A stretch of 57,286 nt of DNA from Rhodocyclales bacterium (GTDB lineage Bacteria; Pseudomonadota; Gammaproteobacteria; Burkholderiales; Rhodocyclaceae): positions 1 to 57,286 of the forward strand of contig JACPUD010000115.1 of NCBI GenBank assembly GCA_016192435.1, in the 5' to 3' direction. Under the pieces are notes generated by a model. That model was not told the origin of the DNA. It worked only from the letters and a program-made list of their open reading frames with translations, and ran no database searches. Of the stretch, positions 8,218-17,225 are shown in pieces; position 1 is the stretch's first letter, and every line of letters begins with the position of its first letter. The translations under genes were made by a program, and so were the position numbers.

Positions 8218-9582
8218 ATGGCCTTAGCAAACAGCCTTAGCGGACTGATCGCTGCGGCAAAAGCCCTCGACGTGGTCGGCAACAACATCGCGAATTCACA
8301 GACCATCGGCTTCAAGTCGTCGATTGCGCGCTTCACCAACGTGTCCGCCGCGGGCAAGTCCAGCGGATCGGCCGATACCGGATCCAGTGCCGGCGTCAGT
8401 GCCGACAACATTTTTCAGCAGTTCGGCCAGGGCCAGGTCGAACTCAGCGACAAGCCGCTCGACATGGCGATCAACGGGCTGGGCTTCTTCCGCCTCTACA
8501 ACCCGGAGACGAACCGGGTTTCATATACACGCGACGGCCAGTTCGGGCTCGCCTTCCAAAGCGACGGCTTTGCCAAGCTGGTGACGCGCACCGGACTGTG
8601 TCTGACCGGGAATGTGCCCAGCTTCGGCAGCGATCCCTTCGGCACCATCGCCACGACGCCTGCGCCGGTGCCGCTGGTCATCGATCCGTTCTTCCCGCCA
8701 CGGGCGACCTCGGTGGTCAATGCCAGCCTGAACCTCGATGTCCGCGTTGCGGCACCGATGGCGCCCTTCGATGCCGCCGATCCCCTGACCTACAACGGGT
8801 CCGCGTCATCCACCGTGTTCGATGCCGCCGGCGCGGCGCACGACCTGCGGGTTTATTTCGTTAAGCCCGGCCCCGCCAGTGTGTGGCAGGTCTATTCGAC
8901 GCTGGACTACAACGCCAATGCGGTACCGGCCCAGGTGCCGACGGTCAGTGGTCCGATCGACCTGACCTTCGACCTGCGCGGTGCCGTCAGTTCGCCGACG
9001 CCTTCCCCGGTGCAGAGCTTCTCCCTGCCCAGTGGCGACACCGTCGCCATCAGCCTTGACTTTACCGGCACCACCCAGAACGTCGACTACAGCAGCACCA
9101 CCCAGTTCGGCACCGCGTTCAGCGTCAATGCGCTGGCTCAGAATGGCTATACCGCGGGCAGAATCCAGGATCCCAACGAATTCAACGTGCAGGCGGACGG
9201 TCGCATCATCGCGCGCTTTTCCAACGGGCAACAGCGCACCGTGGCGCAACTGGTGCTCGCCAATTTCGCCAATCCGAATGCCCTGATCAATACCGGTGAC
9301 AACCAGTGGGTGGCGAACGAAGATCCGCTGCGCGGTACGGGCACGGTGAGTCTCGGCTTCCCGAAGTTCTCCACCGAGAAACTCACCGGCTTTGCCGGCG
9401 ACAGCGATCCGGGCGAAGGCATGGGTTCGATCCAGGGCCGCGCCAGGGAAATGTCCAATGTCGACCTGGCGACCGAACTGGTGTCGCTGATCGAGCAGCA
9501 GCGCAACTACCAGGCCAGCGCCCAGACCTTCAAGATCCTCGACCAGGTGCTGCAGAACCTGGCGAACATGCGCTCGAATTGA
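8218..9582 (+). CDS. Second FlgE-like hook protein between flgF and flgG
   Basis: This 454-residue flagellar axial protein resembles FlgE, not FlgF or FlgG. The N-terminus has [20 protein letters not shown]. The middle has [17 protein letters not shown] and [11 protein letters not shown]. The C-terminus has [20 protein letters not shown] and ends [10 protein letters not shown]. It also keeps the FlgE-type region [21 protein letters not shown] followed by RVYFVK (quoted in parts), parallel to TYNQSTAVTIYDSLGNPH in the first FlgE. It has a good ribosome-binding site (AGGAAGGA) and possibly its own promoter. It may be an alternative or minor hook subunit, or a rod-hook adapter; its function is not known from sequence. 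Confidence 0.85.
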   Translation: MALANSLSGLIAAAKALDVVGNNIANSQTIGFKSSIARFTNVSAAGKSSGSADTGSSAGVSADNIFQQFGQGQVELSDKPLDMAINGLGFFRLYNPETNRVSYTRDGQFGLAFQSDGFAKLVTRTGLCLTGNVPSFGSDPFGTIATTPAPVPLVIDPFFPPRATSVVNASLNLDVRVAAPMAPFDAADPLTYNGSASSTVFDAAGAAHDLRVYFVKPGPASVWQVYSTLDYNANAVPAQVPTVSGPIDLTFDLRGAVSSPTPSPVQSFSLPSGDTVAISLDFTGTTQNVDYSSTTQFGTAFSVNALAQNGYTAGRIQDPNEFNVQADGRIIARFSNGQQRTVAQLVLANFANPNALINTGDNQWVANEDPLRGTGTVSLGFPKFSTEKLTGFAGDSDPGEGMGSIQGRAREMSNVDLATELVSLIEQQRNYQASAQTFKILDQVLQNLANMRSN

Positions 9583-9676
9583 TTTCCGGCGCCCACCACA
9601 CCATGAGCATTTCAAATTCCACCGGCCGTTTCGCGCGGCCGCTTCCACCCCTTACGCTTGCCAGGAGCAGACAGCA
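9583..9676 (+). other. flgE2-flgG spacer with a hairpin
   Basis: This 94-base spacer has a GC-rich inverted repeat, CGGCCG at 9623-9628 pairing with CGGCCG at 9636-9641 around a 7-base loop. There is no T-run, so it is not a classical intrinsic terminator. An AGGAG ribosome-binding site for flgG follows. Confidence 0.35.
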
Positions 9677-10459
9677 ATGATGCGTTCCCTCTGGATTGCC
9701 AAGACCGGTCTGGATGCCCATCAGACTTCGATGGACGTCATCACCAGCAACCTGGCCAACGTCAGTACCACCGGCTTCAAACGTTCGCGTCCGGTGTTCG
9801 AGGATCTGCTCTACCAGACCCTGCGCCAGCCGGGAACGTCCTCGTCGCAGGCGACCACGATTCCCTCCGGCCTGACCTTGGGCACCGGCGTCCGCGTCGT
9901 CGCCACCGAGCACATCTTTACCCAGGGCACGGTACAGAAGACCGACAACCCGCTGGACCTGGCGATCCAGGGCAACGGCTTTTTTCAGATCCAGATGCCG
10001 GACGGTTCCGTCGCCTATACGCGGGACGGCTCCTTCACCAAGGATGCCAATGGCCTGATCGTCACCGCCAACGGCTACCCCGTGACGCCGCCGATCACGA
10101 TTCCAGCAAACGCGCTCAGCGTCACCATCTCGCCCGACGGTATCGTCACCTATTCCCAGCCGGGCAGCAATGCGCCGCAGCCGGCGGGCAACCTGCAACT
10201 GGTCGCCTTCGTCAATAACGGCGGCCTGCAGAGCACCGGGCAGAATCTCTTCGTCGAAACCGCTTCCTCGGGAACCGGCACGCCGACCACGCCCGGCAGC
10301 AACGGCACCGGCCTGATCAATCAGGGCTATATCGAAACCTCCAACGTCAACGTGGCCGAGGAACTGGTCAACATGATCGTGGCGCAGCGCGGCTACGAAA
10401 TGAACTCGAAGGCCGTCACCACTTGCGACCAGATGCTGTCGCGCCTGACCCAACTCTAA
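9677..10459 (+). CDS. flgG: Flagellar distal rod protein FlgG
   Basis: This 260-residue distal rod protein is highly typical of the family. The N-terminus is [20 protein letters not shown] followed by [20 protein letters not shown]. The middle has [20 protein letters not shown], and the C-terminus is [20 protein letters not shown] with SRLTQL at the end. It forms the driveshaft between proximal rod and hook and passes through the L and P rings encoded next. It lies 15 bases before flgH. Confidence 0.97.
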   Translation: MMRSLWIAKTGLDAHQTSMDVITSNLANVSTTGFKRSRPVFEDLLYQTLRQPGTSSSQATTIPSGLTLGTGVRVVATEHIFTQGTVQKTDNPLDLAIQGNGFFQIQMPDGSVAYTRDGSFTKDANGLIVTANGYPVTPPITIPANALSVTISPDGIVTYSQPGSNAPQPAGNLQLVAFVNNGGLQSTGQNLFVETASSGTGTPTTPGSNGTGLINQGYIETSNVNVAEELVNMIVAQRGYEMNSKAVTTCDQMLSRLTQL

Positions 10460-10474
10460 GCGGCGAGCAAAACC

Positions 10475-11188
10475 ATGAAACCCAATAGTCCCTGCCGGCC
10501 AGCGTCGCATAGAGCGGCGTCGGTCAAGGTCCTGGTTCAGATTCTCGTGCTGGCGGCAGCCTTGTCGGGATGCGTGACCACCGCGCCGACCACCGCTATC
10601 CACCAGCCCATGAGCATCCGCCCGGAAGCGCGCAACTACGCGCCGCCGACCAACGGCGCGATCTTCAATGTGGCCTCGGTGCGGCCTTTGTTCGAGGACA
10701 GGCGCGCCCGTTTTGTCGGCGACACCATCACCATCAACATCGCCGAAAAAGTCCAGGCGTCGAAGAAGTCGGAAAACAAGACCACGCGCAGCCAGAACAT
10801 CGACGTCACCGTGCCGACCGTCATCGGCCTGCCGTTCAAGGGCGTGCAGGGAACGGCGCTGGCCGCCAGCGACACCAACAACTTTGCCGGCAAGGGCGAG
10901 AACACCTCGTCCAATGATTTCACCGGAACCATCACCGTCACGGTGATCGAGGTCTATCCCAACGGCAACCTGCTGGTGTCGGGCGAAAAACAGATCGGCC
11001 TGAAGGAAGGCGAGGAATTCGTGCGTTTCTCGGGGGTGGTCAATCCCAACAACATCACCTCGGCCAACACTGTCACATCCACCCAGGTGGCCGATGCTCG
11101 CATCGAATACAAGGCGAACGGCTTCATCGATTCGGCCCAGGTCATGGGCTGGCTCGGTCGCTTTTTCCTGACCTTCCTGCCCTTCTGA
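10475..11188 (+). CDS. flgH: Flagellar L-ring lipoprotein FlgH
   Basis: This is a 237-residue outer-membrane lipoprotein. The signal segment ends in the lipobox AALSGC, with the lipidated Cys at about residue 33. FlgH signatures follow: SLFEDRRARFVGDTITINIAEK-like text reading LFEDRRARFVGDTITI, NEFTG-like NDFTGTITVTV, and GLKEGEEFVRFSGVVNPNNI. The product forms the L-ring bushing in the outer membrane. The first 20 or so residues are longer than in many homologues, so an internal start is possible. Confidence 0.95.
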   Translation: MKPNSPCRPASHRAASVKVLVQILVLAAALSGCVTTAPTTAIHQPMSIRPEARNYAPPTNGAIFNVASVRPLFEDRRARFVGDTITINIAEKVQASKKSENKTTRSQNIDVTVPTVIGLPFKGVQGTALAASDTNNFAGKGENTSSNDFTGTITVTVIEVYPNGNLLVSGEKQIGLKEGEEFVRFSGVVNPNNITSANTVTSTQVADARIEYKANGFIDSAQVMGWLGRFFLTFLPF

Positions 11189-11198
11189 GGAAACTGAC

Positions 11199-12311
11199 AT
11201 GACGCGGATCGAAAGAAGCCTGCTCGCAATTTTCTGCGCCGCCGTGCTGATGGTCGCGACGGGCGGCGCGCGCGCCGAGCGCATCAAGGATCTGGCGTCG
11301 ATTGCCGGTGTGCGGACCAATCAACTGGTCGGCTACGGCATTGTCGTCGGACTTGACGGTAGCGGCGACCAGACCACGCAAACGCCGTTCACGGTACAGA
11401 GCATGATCAGCATGCTTTCGGCAATGGGGGTCAACATGCCGCCCGGACTGTCGCTGCAGTTGAAGAACGTCGCCGCCGTGATGGTGACCGCCAGCCTGCC
11501 GCCTTTCGCCCGTGCCGGTCAGCCGATCGATGTCACCGTATCGTCGATCGGCAACGCCAAGAGCCTGAAAGGCGGCACGCTGATCCTGACGCCGATGAAG
11601 GGCGCCGATGGACAAATCTACGCCATGGCGCAGGGCAACGTCGCCGTGGTCGGTGCCGGGGCCAGCGGCGCCGGGTCGAAGGTCACGGTGAACCACTTGT
11701 CGGTGGGGCGCATTGCCGCCGGCGCGACGGTCGAGCGCGAAGTACCGATGCCGCTCGGGCAGGGCGACTATGTGCATCTGGAACTGAATACCACCGATTT
11801 CGGTACTGCGCAGCGCATGGTCGAGGCGATCAACGCCGTGGTGCCGGGTGCCGCCGCCGCCGCCGACGGACGGCAAATCCGGGTTCGCGCGCCGTCCACA
11901 GCCGATGAGCGGGTGAGCTTCATCGGCAGGCTCGAAAGCATCGACGTGACGCCGGTGCGCCAGGCGGCCAAGGTTATCGTGAATAGCCGCACGGGTTCGG
12001 TGGTGATGAACCAGTCCGTACTGATCGAGACCTGCGCGGTCGCGCACGGCGCCCTGTCGGTGTCGGTCAGTACCGAGAATGCCGTGAGCCAGCCCGGGGC
12101 CCTCTCGGCGGGGCAGACCGCGCGGGTTGCCAATTCCCAGATCGAGATAAGGCAGGAAGGCGGCGCCCTGATGAACGTCAAGGGGGGCGCGAACCTGGCC
12201 GACGTGGTCAAGGCCCTGAATTCCCTGGGCGCGAACCCGCAGGACCTGATCGCGATCCTGCAGGCCATGAAGTCCGCCGGCGCCTTGCGTGCCGAGCTGG
12301 AAATCATTTGA
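11199..12311 (+). CDS. flgI: Flagellar P-ring protein FlgI
   Basis: This 370-residue periplasmic protein has a signal peptide cleaved after about residue 26 (GGARA). The mature protein begins ERIKDLASIAGVRTNQLVGY and carries GDQTTQTPFTVQSMISML, the FlgI hallmark. The C-terminus has NSLGANPQDLIAILQAMKSA and LRAELEII. It assembles the P-ring with help from FlgA. It lies between flgH and flgJ as in most flg operons. Confidence 0.97.
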   Translation: MTRIERSLLAIFCAAVLMVATGGARAERIKDLASIAGVRTNQLVGYGIVVGLDGSGDQTTQTPFTVQSMISMLSAMGVNMPPGLSLQLKNVAAVMVTASLPPFARAGQPIDVTVSSIGNAKSLKGGTLILTPMKGADGQIYAMAQGNVAVVGAGASGAGSKVTVNHLSVGRIAAGATVEREVPMPLGQGDYVHLELNTTDFGTAQRMVEAINAVVPGAAAAADGRQIRVRAPSTADERVSFIGRLESIDVTPVRQAAKVIVNSRTGSVVMNQSVLIETCAVAHGALSVSVSTENAVSQPGALSAGQTARVANSQIEIRQEGGALMNVKGGANLADVVKALNSLGANPQDLIAILQAMKSAGALRAELEII

Positions 12312-12389
12312 CGCCGTGGGTAAGCGCGGTTTTTTGGCTTCTGCCCGGGCGAACGCTTTCCGGCTTGCCATGTCATGCTGCGTCCCGCC

Positions 12390-13376
12390 ATGAATGTCCC
12401 CAACGACCATTCCAGCCTGTCCGCGAGTTCGAATATTCTCGACGTCGGCAGCCTGGGCAACCTCAAGCGGCAGGCGCGCAGCGGAGATCCCGAGGCCAAC
12501 AAGGCCGTCGCCAAGGAGTTCGAGGCGATGTTCCTGCAGATGGTGCTGAAGTCGATGCGCGATGCAACGCCGCGCGAAGGTTTGTTCGACAGCGACCAGT
12601 CCCGGCTGTATCAGTCGCTGCTGGATCAGCAACTGAGTCAGACGCTGGGTTCCAGCACGCGCGGCTTCGGCCTCGCGGCGATGATCGAGGCGCAGTTGTC
12701 ACGGCGCAACGAAGCGCCGCTGGCGGCGGAGGGGCCGCTGCAACTTGCACCCAAGGCACGGGCTTTCCCGCTGCAGCCGGAGCTCAAGGCATTTCCCTTG
12801 CGGCAGCCCGCGGAATCGGGCTTCAAACTGCCGCAGCCGATTATTCCATCACAAACCCCGGCGCCTGCCGCGGTGGCGCCGACCGGGGCCGTGCCGGCGA
12901 TAACTGCCGTACAACGTTCCTTTGTCGATCGTATGCTGCCTGCCGCACTTGCCGCGCAGCGCGCTTCCGGCATCCCGGCGCGATACATGGTGGCGCAGGC
13001 GGCGCTGGAAACCGGATGGGGTAGGGCGGTGCCCAAGGCCACCGACGGCACCACCAGCTTCAATATTTTCGGCATCAAGGCGGGCGCCAACTGGCGCGGC
13101 CCGACGGTGGAGTCGCGTACCACCGAAGTCATCATGGGCGTAGCGCAAACCCGTGTCGAGCGCTTCCGCGCCTACGGTTCGCACGAAGAGGCGTTTTCCG
13201 ACTACGCCAAGCTCATGATGCGCAGCCCGCGCTATGCGGCAGTACGCGAGGCGCGGGATCCCGCCGGCTTTGCGCGCGGTCTGCAACTGGCGGGCTATGC
13301 CACGGATCCGAAATACGCGGCAAAGCTCGAACGCATCATTGGCGGGGCGGCCCTGCGGCAGTCCATGATCGGCTGA
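12390..13376 (+). CDS. flgJ: Rod cap and peptidoglycan hydrolase FlgJ
   Basis: This is a dual-domain FlgJ of about 328 residues. The N-terminal rod-binding domain contains VAKEFEAMFLQMVLKSMRDA and LYQSLLDQQLSQTLG. After a Pro/Ala linker, the glucosaminidase-type domain has PARYMVAQAALETGWGRAVP, in which the Glu is the likely catalytic residue, then FNIFGIKAGANW and the repeating YATDPKYAAKLERII end. It cuts the cell wall so the rod can pass. ATG 12375 is an alternative start in the same frame; neither has a clear ribosome-binding site. Confidence 0.95.
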   Translation: MNVPNDHSSLSASSNILDVGSLGNLKRQARSGDPEANKAVAKEFEAMFLQMVLKSMRDATPREGLFDSDQSRLYQSLLDQQLSQTLGSSTRGFGLAAMIEAQLSRRNEAPLAAEGPLQLAPKARAFPLQPELKAFPLRQPAESGFKLPQPIIPSQTPAPAAVAPTGAVPAITAVQRSFVDRMLPAALAAQRASGIPARYMVAQAALETGWGRAVPKATDGTTSFNIFGIKAGANWRGPTVESRTTEVIMGVAQTRVERFRAYGSHEEAFSDYAKLMMRSPRYAAVREARDPAGFARGLQLAGYATDPKYAAKLERIIGGAALRQSMIG

Positions 13377-13442
13377 ACGCTGCGTGCGCGGCGAGTCCGC
13401 GCCTGACGCTGGCACGCGGGTTGCTCTATCTCTGCTGAATCC

Positions 13443-13469
13443 TCAACTTGCGGCAAGTTTTGCCGTTAT
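13443..13469 (+). promoter_or_regulatory. Candidate sigma-28 promoter for flgK-flgL
   Basis: TCAACTTG, an 11-base spacer, then GCCGTTAT match the FliA consensus at about 5/8 in the -35 and 6/8 in the -10 element, with correct spacing. It lies 24 bases upstream of the flgK ATG. The spacer includes a 15-base inverted repeat nearly identical to one before flgB. FliA control of flgKL is known in enterobacteria. Confidence 0.45.
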
Positions 13470-13492
13470 AGGGGTTCCATAGCGGAGACATC

Positions 13493-15421
13493 ATGGGCAT
13501 TTCCAGTATCGGCTTCAGCGGACTCAATGCGGCACAGGCCGGCCTGCTGACCACCGGCCACAACATCTCCAATGCGTCGACGCCGGGCTACCATCGCCAG
13601 GAGATCGTGCAAAGCGCCAATGGCTCGCTGTTTACGGGGGCCGGTTTCATCGGCCAGGGCACGCACGTGCAGACCGTCAAGCGCGTCTACGACGAATTCC
13701 TCGGCCGCCAGGTACTCAATGCCGAGGCCGGGGCGACGGCGATGGAAACCTATCGTACGCAGATCAGCCAGATCGACAATCTGCTGGCCGACCCGAGCGC
13801 CGGCCTGTCTCCCGCCCTGTCGGCTTTCTTCAAGGGCCTGCAGGACGTTGCGGCCAACCCGGCTTCGGTTGCCGGCCGGCAATCCATGCTGTCCGCCGCC
13901 GAAGCCCTGGTGGCACGGTTCCAGGGGCTGGATCAGCGCTTCTCGGAAATCCGCGAAGGCACCAATCAGCAGATTTCGGCGCAGATCGGCCAGATCAACG
14001 TGTTCAGCACGCAACTGGCCGACATCAACCAGCGCATCATCATGGCGCAGGCGGCGGGCACCAATCAGCAGCCGAATGACCTGCTCGATCAGCGCGACAC
14101 CATGCTGAGGGATTTGAACAAGCTGGTACGCGTCAGCACCGTGGCCCAGAGCGACGGCAGCTTCAATGTATTCATCGGCCAGGGACAGCCACTGGTGGTC
14201 GGCACCCGCTCTTCCAGCCTGCAGGCCGTTGCCGCGGCGGACGATCCGCAGCGCAAGACCGTGGCAATAGTTGGCGCTGGCGGTACGGCGCAGGTGCTGT
14301 CGGAGTCGCAGATCAACGGCGGCAGCCTCGGCGGCTTGTTGAGTTTCCGCAGCGAGAGCCTCGATGCGGCGCAAAACGCCCTGGGCCGGATTGCCGTGAC
14401 GCTGGCCCAGAATTTCAATGACCAGCACCGCCTCGGGCAGGATCTGACCGGTGCCATGGGTCAGGACCTGTTCGCCGTCGGGGGGCCGATCGTGCGTATG
14501 AACAGCGGCAATGGCGGCAGCGGGACGCCTGCCATCGGCATCGATGCGGCGACTGTTTCCGAACTGACCGGCAGCGATTACCGGCTGAGCTTCGTCGGCG
14601 GCAATTACCAACTGGTGCGCCTTGCCGACAACCAGACGCGGACCTTCGCCAGCCTGCCGCAGACCGTGGACGGAATCACGATCGCGGCCGCCACCTGGCT
14701 GCCCGCCGCCAACGACAGCGTCCTGATCCAGCCGACTCGCGCCGGTGCCAGGGAAATCGGCCTGGCCTTGTCCGACGTGCGCCAGATTGCCGCGGCGGCG
14801 CCGATACGCAGCGCGGCCAGCCTGGGCAATACCGGCACCGGAAAAGTCAGCGCCGGGACGGTCGACGCACCACCGCCGCCCAATCCGGATTTGCAGCACA
14901 GGGTGACCATAAGCTTTACCAGCGCGACGAGCTTCGACGTGTTCGATGTCACCGCGGCCACCACGCTTGCCAGCGGCGTGGCCTACGCCAGCGGCAGCGA
15001 CATCGCCTACAACGGGTGGACCGTGCGGATCTCCGGGAGCCCGGCCAGCGGCGACGCATTCAGTGTCGAGGCCAATGCCAATGGCGTTGCCGACAACCGC
15101 AACATCGTACTGCTCGGCGGCTTGCAGACCCGCAACACCATAGGCGCCGAGGCCGGATCGGCGCCGACCGCGACCTATCAGGGCGCCTATGCCCAGATCG
15201 TCAGCGCGGTCGGCAGCAAGACCAACGAAGTCGAGGCCATCGGGGCCGCCCAGCAAGGCCTGGTCGATCATGCCGCGCAGGCTCTGGAGTCGCTCGCCGG
15301 CGTCAATCTGGACGAAGAGGCGGCCAAGCTGCTGCGCTATCAGCAGGCCTATCAGGCGTCCGCCAAAGTGCTCGAAATTGCCACCAGGATATTCGATGAA
15401 ATTCTCGCCCTCGGCCGCTGA
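13493..15421 (+). CDS. flgK: Hook-filament junction protein FlgK (HAP1)
   Basis: This 642-residue junction protein starts MGISSIGFSGLNAAQAGLL and carries the axial motif GHNISNASTPGYHRQEI. FlgK signatures include VYDEFLGRQVLNAEAG, NQPNDLLDQRDTMLRDLNKL and a C-terminal VNLDEEAAKLLRYQQAYQAS block ending RIFDEILALGR. It joins the hook to the filament and is exported with FlgN. A copy of the dispersed short repeat is embedded near residue 260 and encodes IVGAGGTA. Confidence 0.96.
   Translation: MGISSIGFSGLNAAQAGLLTTGHNISNASTPGYHRQEIVQSANGSLFTGAGFIGQGTHVQTVKRVYDEFLGRQVLNAEAGATAMETYRTQISQIDNLLADPSAGLSPALSAFFKGLQDVAANPASVAGRQSMLSAAEALVARFQGLDQRFSEIREGTNQQISAQIGQINVFSTQLADINQRIIMAQAAGTNQQPNDLLDQRDTMLRDLNKLVRVSTVAQSDGSFNVFIGQGQPLVVGTRSSSLQAVAAADDPQRKTVAIVGAGGTAQVLSESQINGGSLGGLLSFRSESLDAAQNALGRIAVTLAQNFNDQHRLGQDLTGAMGQDLFAVGGPIVRMNSGNGGSGTPAIGIDAATVSELTGSDYRLSFVGGNYQLVRLADNQTRTFASLPQTVDGITIAAATWLPAANDSVLIQPTRAGAREIGLALSDVRQIAAAAPIRSAASLGNTGTGKVSAGTVDAPPPPNPDLQHRVTISFTSATSFDVFDVTAATTLASGVAYASGSDIAYNGWTVRISGSPASGDAFSVEANANGVADNRNIVLLGGLQTRNTIGAEAGSAPTATYQGAYAQIVSAVGSKTNEVEAIGAAQQGLVDHAAQALESLAGVNLDEEAAKLLRYQQAYQASAKVLEIATRIFDEILALGR
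14265..14294 (+). repeat. Dispersed short repeat, copy 2 (inside flgK)
   Basis: AGTTGGCGCTGGCG then GTACGGCG, encoding IVGAGGTA within the variable middle part of FlgK. Confidence 0.6.
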
Positions 15422-15447
15422 GCCGGCTATCACCGCAGGAGAATCCG

Positions 15448-16743
15448 ATGCGCGTCAGTAGCGGCATGATCTTCGATGCTGGCATTGCCAGCATCAACCG
15501 GCAAACAGCGTCCCTGCTCAAGGTCCAGCAGCAGATCGCCAGCGGCCGCCGGATTCTGACGCCCAGCGACGATCCGGTCGCCGCCGCGCGTGCTCTGGAG
15601 GTGACCCAGGCCAGCGACATCGTTGCCCAGTTCAAGGAGAACCAGAACTACGCCGTGTCCGCCCTCGGTATCGAGGAGGTACAGCTCGCCGCAGCCACCG
15701 ACGTCATCGGCCGGGTGCACGAACTCGCGGTGCAAAGCACCAATTCGGCGCTGACGGACAGCGCCCGGGCAGGCATTGCCACCGAGTTGCGCGCACGTTT
15801 CGACGAACTGCTCGGCATCGCGAATTCGGGCGATGGCACCGGCAATTATCTGTTTGCCGGTTTCATGAGTTCGACCACGCCGTTTGCCGGCACGGTGGAC
15901 GGCATTCTGGCCGGCAGCGACATCGTCTATCAGGGCGACGACGGTCAGCGCAAGCTGCAGGTCTCACCGACCCGCGTCATTGAGGTAAGCGACGCCGGCA
16001 GCGACTTGTTCCGGCGCATCGCCAGCGGCAATGGCTATTTCGCCACCGACTATGCCGCGGGCAATAGCGGTACCGGAGTCATCAACTCCGGCACGGTCAG
16101 CAATCCCGCGGCCTGGAATTCATCGGCTTCGCAGCAGGTTGCGATCAACTTCACGGTGAGCGGGGGGGTCACCAGCTACGACCTGGTCGACACCGTGAGC
16201 GGCAACTCGCTGCTGACCGGCGCCGCCGCGCCGGCTGCACCGGCCGCCCAGCGCGTGTTTCAGGCTGGACAGCCGATCTTGCTCAGCGCGCAGGGAGCCG
16301 AAGCGCCTTTCGATCTCGGCGCCAGCGTCACGATCTCGGGTGCGTCGGCGAACGGCGACAGCTTCACGCTGGCACCGGGCGGTTCGCAGAGCGTATTCAC
16401 CACGGTGGCAAGGCTGATCGGCGCGCTGGAAGCGCCCGCCGGAACGCCGGCGGCCAAAGCCCAATTGACGTCGGAAGTCGGCTTCGCCGTGACCAACCTT
16501 TCCCATGCCGCCAACCGGATTTCGGAGACGCGCTCCCTGGTGGGTTCGCGCATGAACGAGCTGGAGTCGCTGGACAGCTTGAACGAAGACCTCGGCCTGC
16601 AATACCAGCAGACCTTGTCGACCTTGCAGGACGTCGATTATGCCAGGGCGGTATCCGACCTCACGCGCAAGCAATTCGAACTGGAGGCGGCCCAGCAATC
16701 CTTTTTCAAGATCTCACAACTTTCACTGTTCAATTTTCTGTGA
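15448..16743 (+). CDS. flgL: Hook-filament junction protein FlgL (HAP3)
   Basis: This 431-residue flagellin-family protein starts MRVSSGMIFDAGIASINRQ and has the conserved QIASGRRILTPSDDPVAAAR block of FlgL/flagellin. The C-terminal helix LGLQYQQTLSTLQDVDYARA with ARAVSDLTRKQFELEAAQQS is diagnostic (parts overlap). It is the second junction protein, a FlgN client, and follows flgK by 26 bases. The stop overlaps the start of the next gene by one base. Confidence 0.95.
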   Translation: MRVSSGMIFDAGIASINRQTASLLKVQQQIASGRRILTPSDDPVAAARALEVTQASDIVAQFKENQNYAVSALGIEEVQLAAATDVIGRVHELAVQSTNSALTDSARAGIATELRARFDELLGIANSGDGTGNYLFAGFMSSTTPFAGTVDGILAGSDIVYQGDDGQRKLQVSPTRVIEVSDAGSDLFRRIASGNGYFATDYAAGNSGTGVINSGTVSNPAAWNSSASQQVAINFTVSGGVTSYDLVDTVSGNSLLTGAAAPAAPAAQRVFQAGQPILLSAQGAEAPFDLGASVTISGASANGDSFTLAPGGSQSVFTTVARLIGALEAPAGTPAAKAQLTSEVGFAVTNLSHAANRISETRSLVGSRMNELESLDSLNEDLGLQYQQTLSTLQDVDYARAVSDLTRKQFELEAAQQSFFKISQLSLFNFL

Positions 16744-17213
16744 TGCCACCGAACCGCCAGCGCCAACTTCTTCCCGCCGCCGCCATCGCCATCGCGCTGG
16801 CCGGTTGCGGATCGCTCAACTCGCTGGACGGAAATTTCCCGGCGCAGGGGCCGATCATTCCGGACACCTCGCTGAACCTGACGAGGTCGCTGCAGATCCC
16901 GCTGGACAAGGTTGTCGCCTGGGGCTTGTATGCCGGCGCCGCCTGGCTGATTCTCGATCCCCTGGCGCCCAACTGGGAGATCGAGCAGGCAAGCTTTCCG
17001 GATCGCCATTACCACCTGTCCCTCAAAATGAAGCGGCTTTATTCCGGCGGCGCGGGCGAAGCGCGGGTTGTGTTCCACCAGCGGGCCAAGGAACTGATGC
17101 GCCAGAACGGCTACGATAGTTATGCCGTCGTCGAATACACGGAAGGCCTCGAATCATCGCTGCTCGGCTCGCAGCGCGTGGCGCAAGGGGTGATTCAGCT
17201 CGCGCGCCGCTGA
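16743..17213 (+). CDS. Small lipoprotein of unknown function at the end of the flg operon
   Basis: This 156-residue protein has a short signal and lipobox (AIALAGC, Cys22). The mature part has a hydrophobic stretch (VVAWGLYAGAAWLILDPLAP) and a soluble tail with LKMKRLYSGGAGEARVVFHQ and YAVVEYTEGLESSLLGSQRV. I do not recognise a named family, although a sister group of short lipoproteins exists in related flagellar and non-flagellar loci. It is coupled to flgL by a TGATG overlap, so co-expression with late flagellar genes is likely. The first codons overlap a dispersed-repeat copy. Confidence 0.7.
   Translation: MPPNRQRQLLPAAAIAIALAGCGSLNSLDGNFPAQGPIIPDTSLNLTRSLQIPLDKVVAWGLYAGAAWLILDPLAPNWEIEQASFPDRHYHLSLKMKRLYSGGAGEARVVFHQRAKELMRQNGYDSYAVVEYTEGLESSLLGSQRVAQGVIQLARR
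16745..16774 (-). repeat. Dispersed short repeat, copy 3 (5' end of lipoprotein gene)
   Basis: On the minus strand: AAGTTGGCGCTGGCG then GTTCGGTGG. It is a weaker copy at its right end. It overlaps the first codons of the lipoprotein gene in a different frame from most other copies. Confidence 0.5.
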
Positions 17214-17225
17214 GCGCCTGGCAGC

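Noticed and set aside
9530-11320. A 596-codon minus-strand frame opposite flgG and flgH
   Set aside because: Antisense shadow of well-defined flagellar genes.
13466-15433. A 655-codon minus-strand frame opposite flgK
   Set aside because: It is an antisense shadow of flgK with no recognisable motif; flgK is unambiguous.
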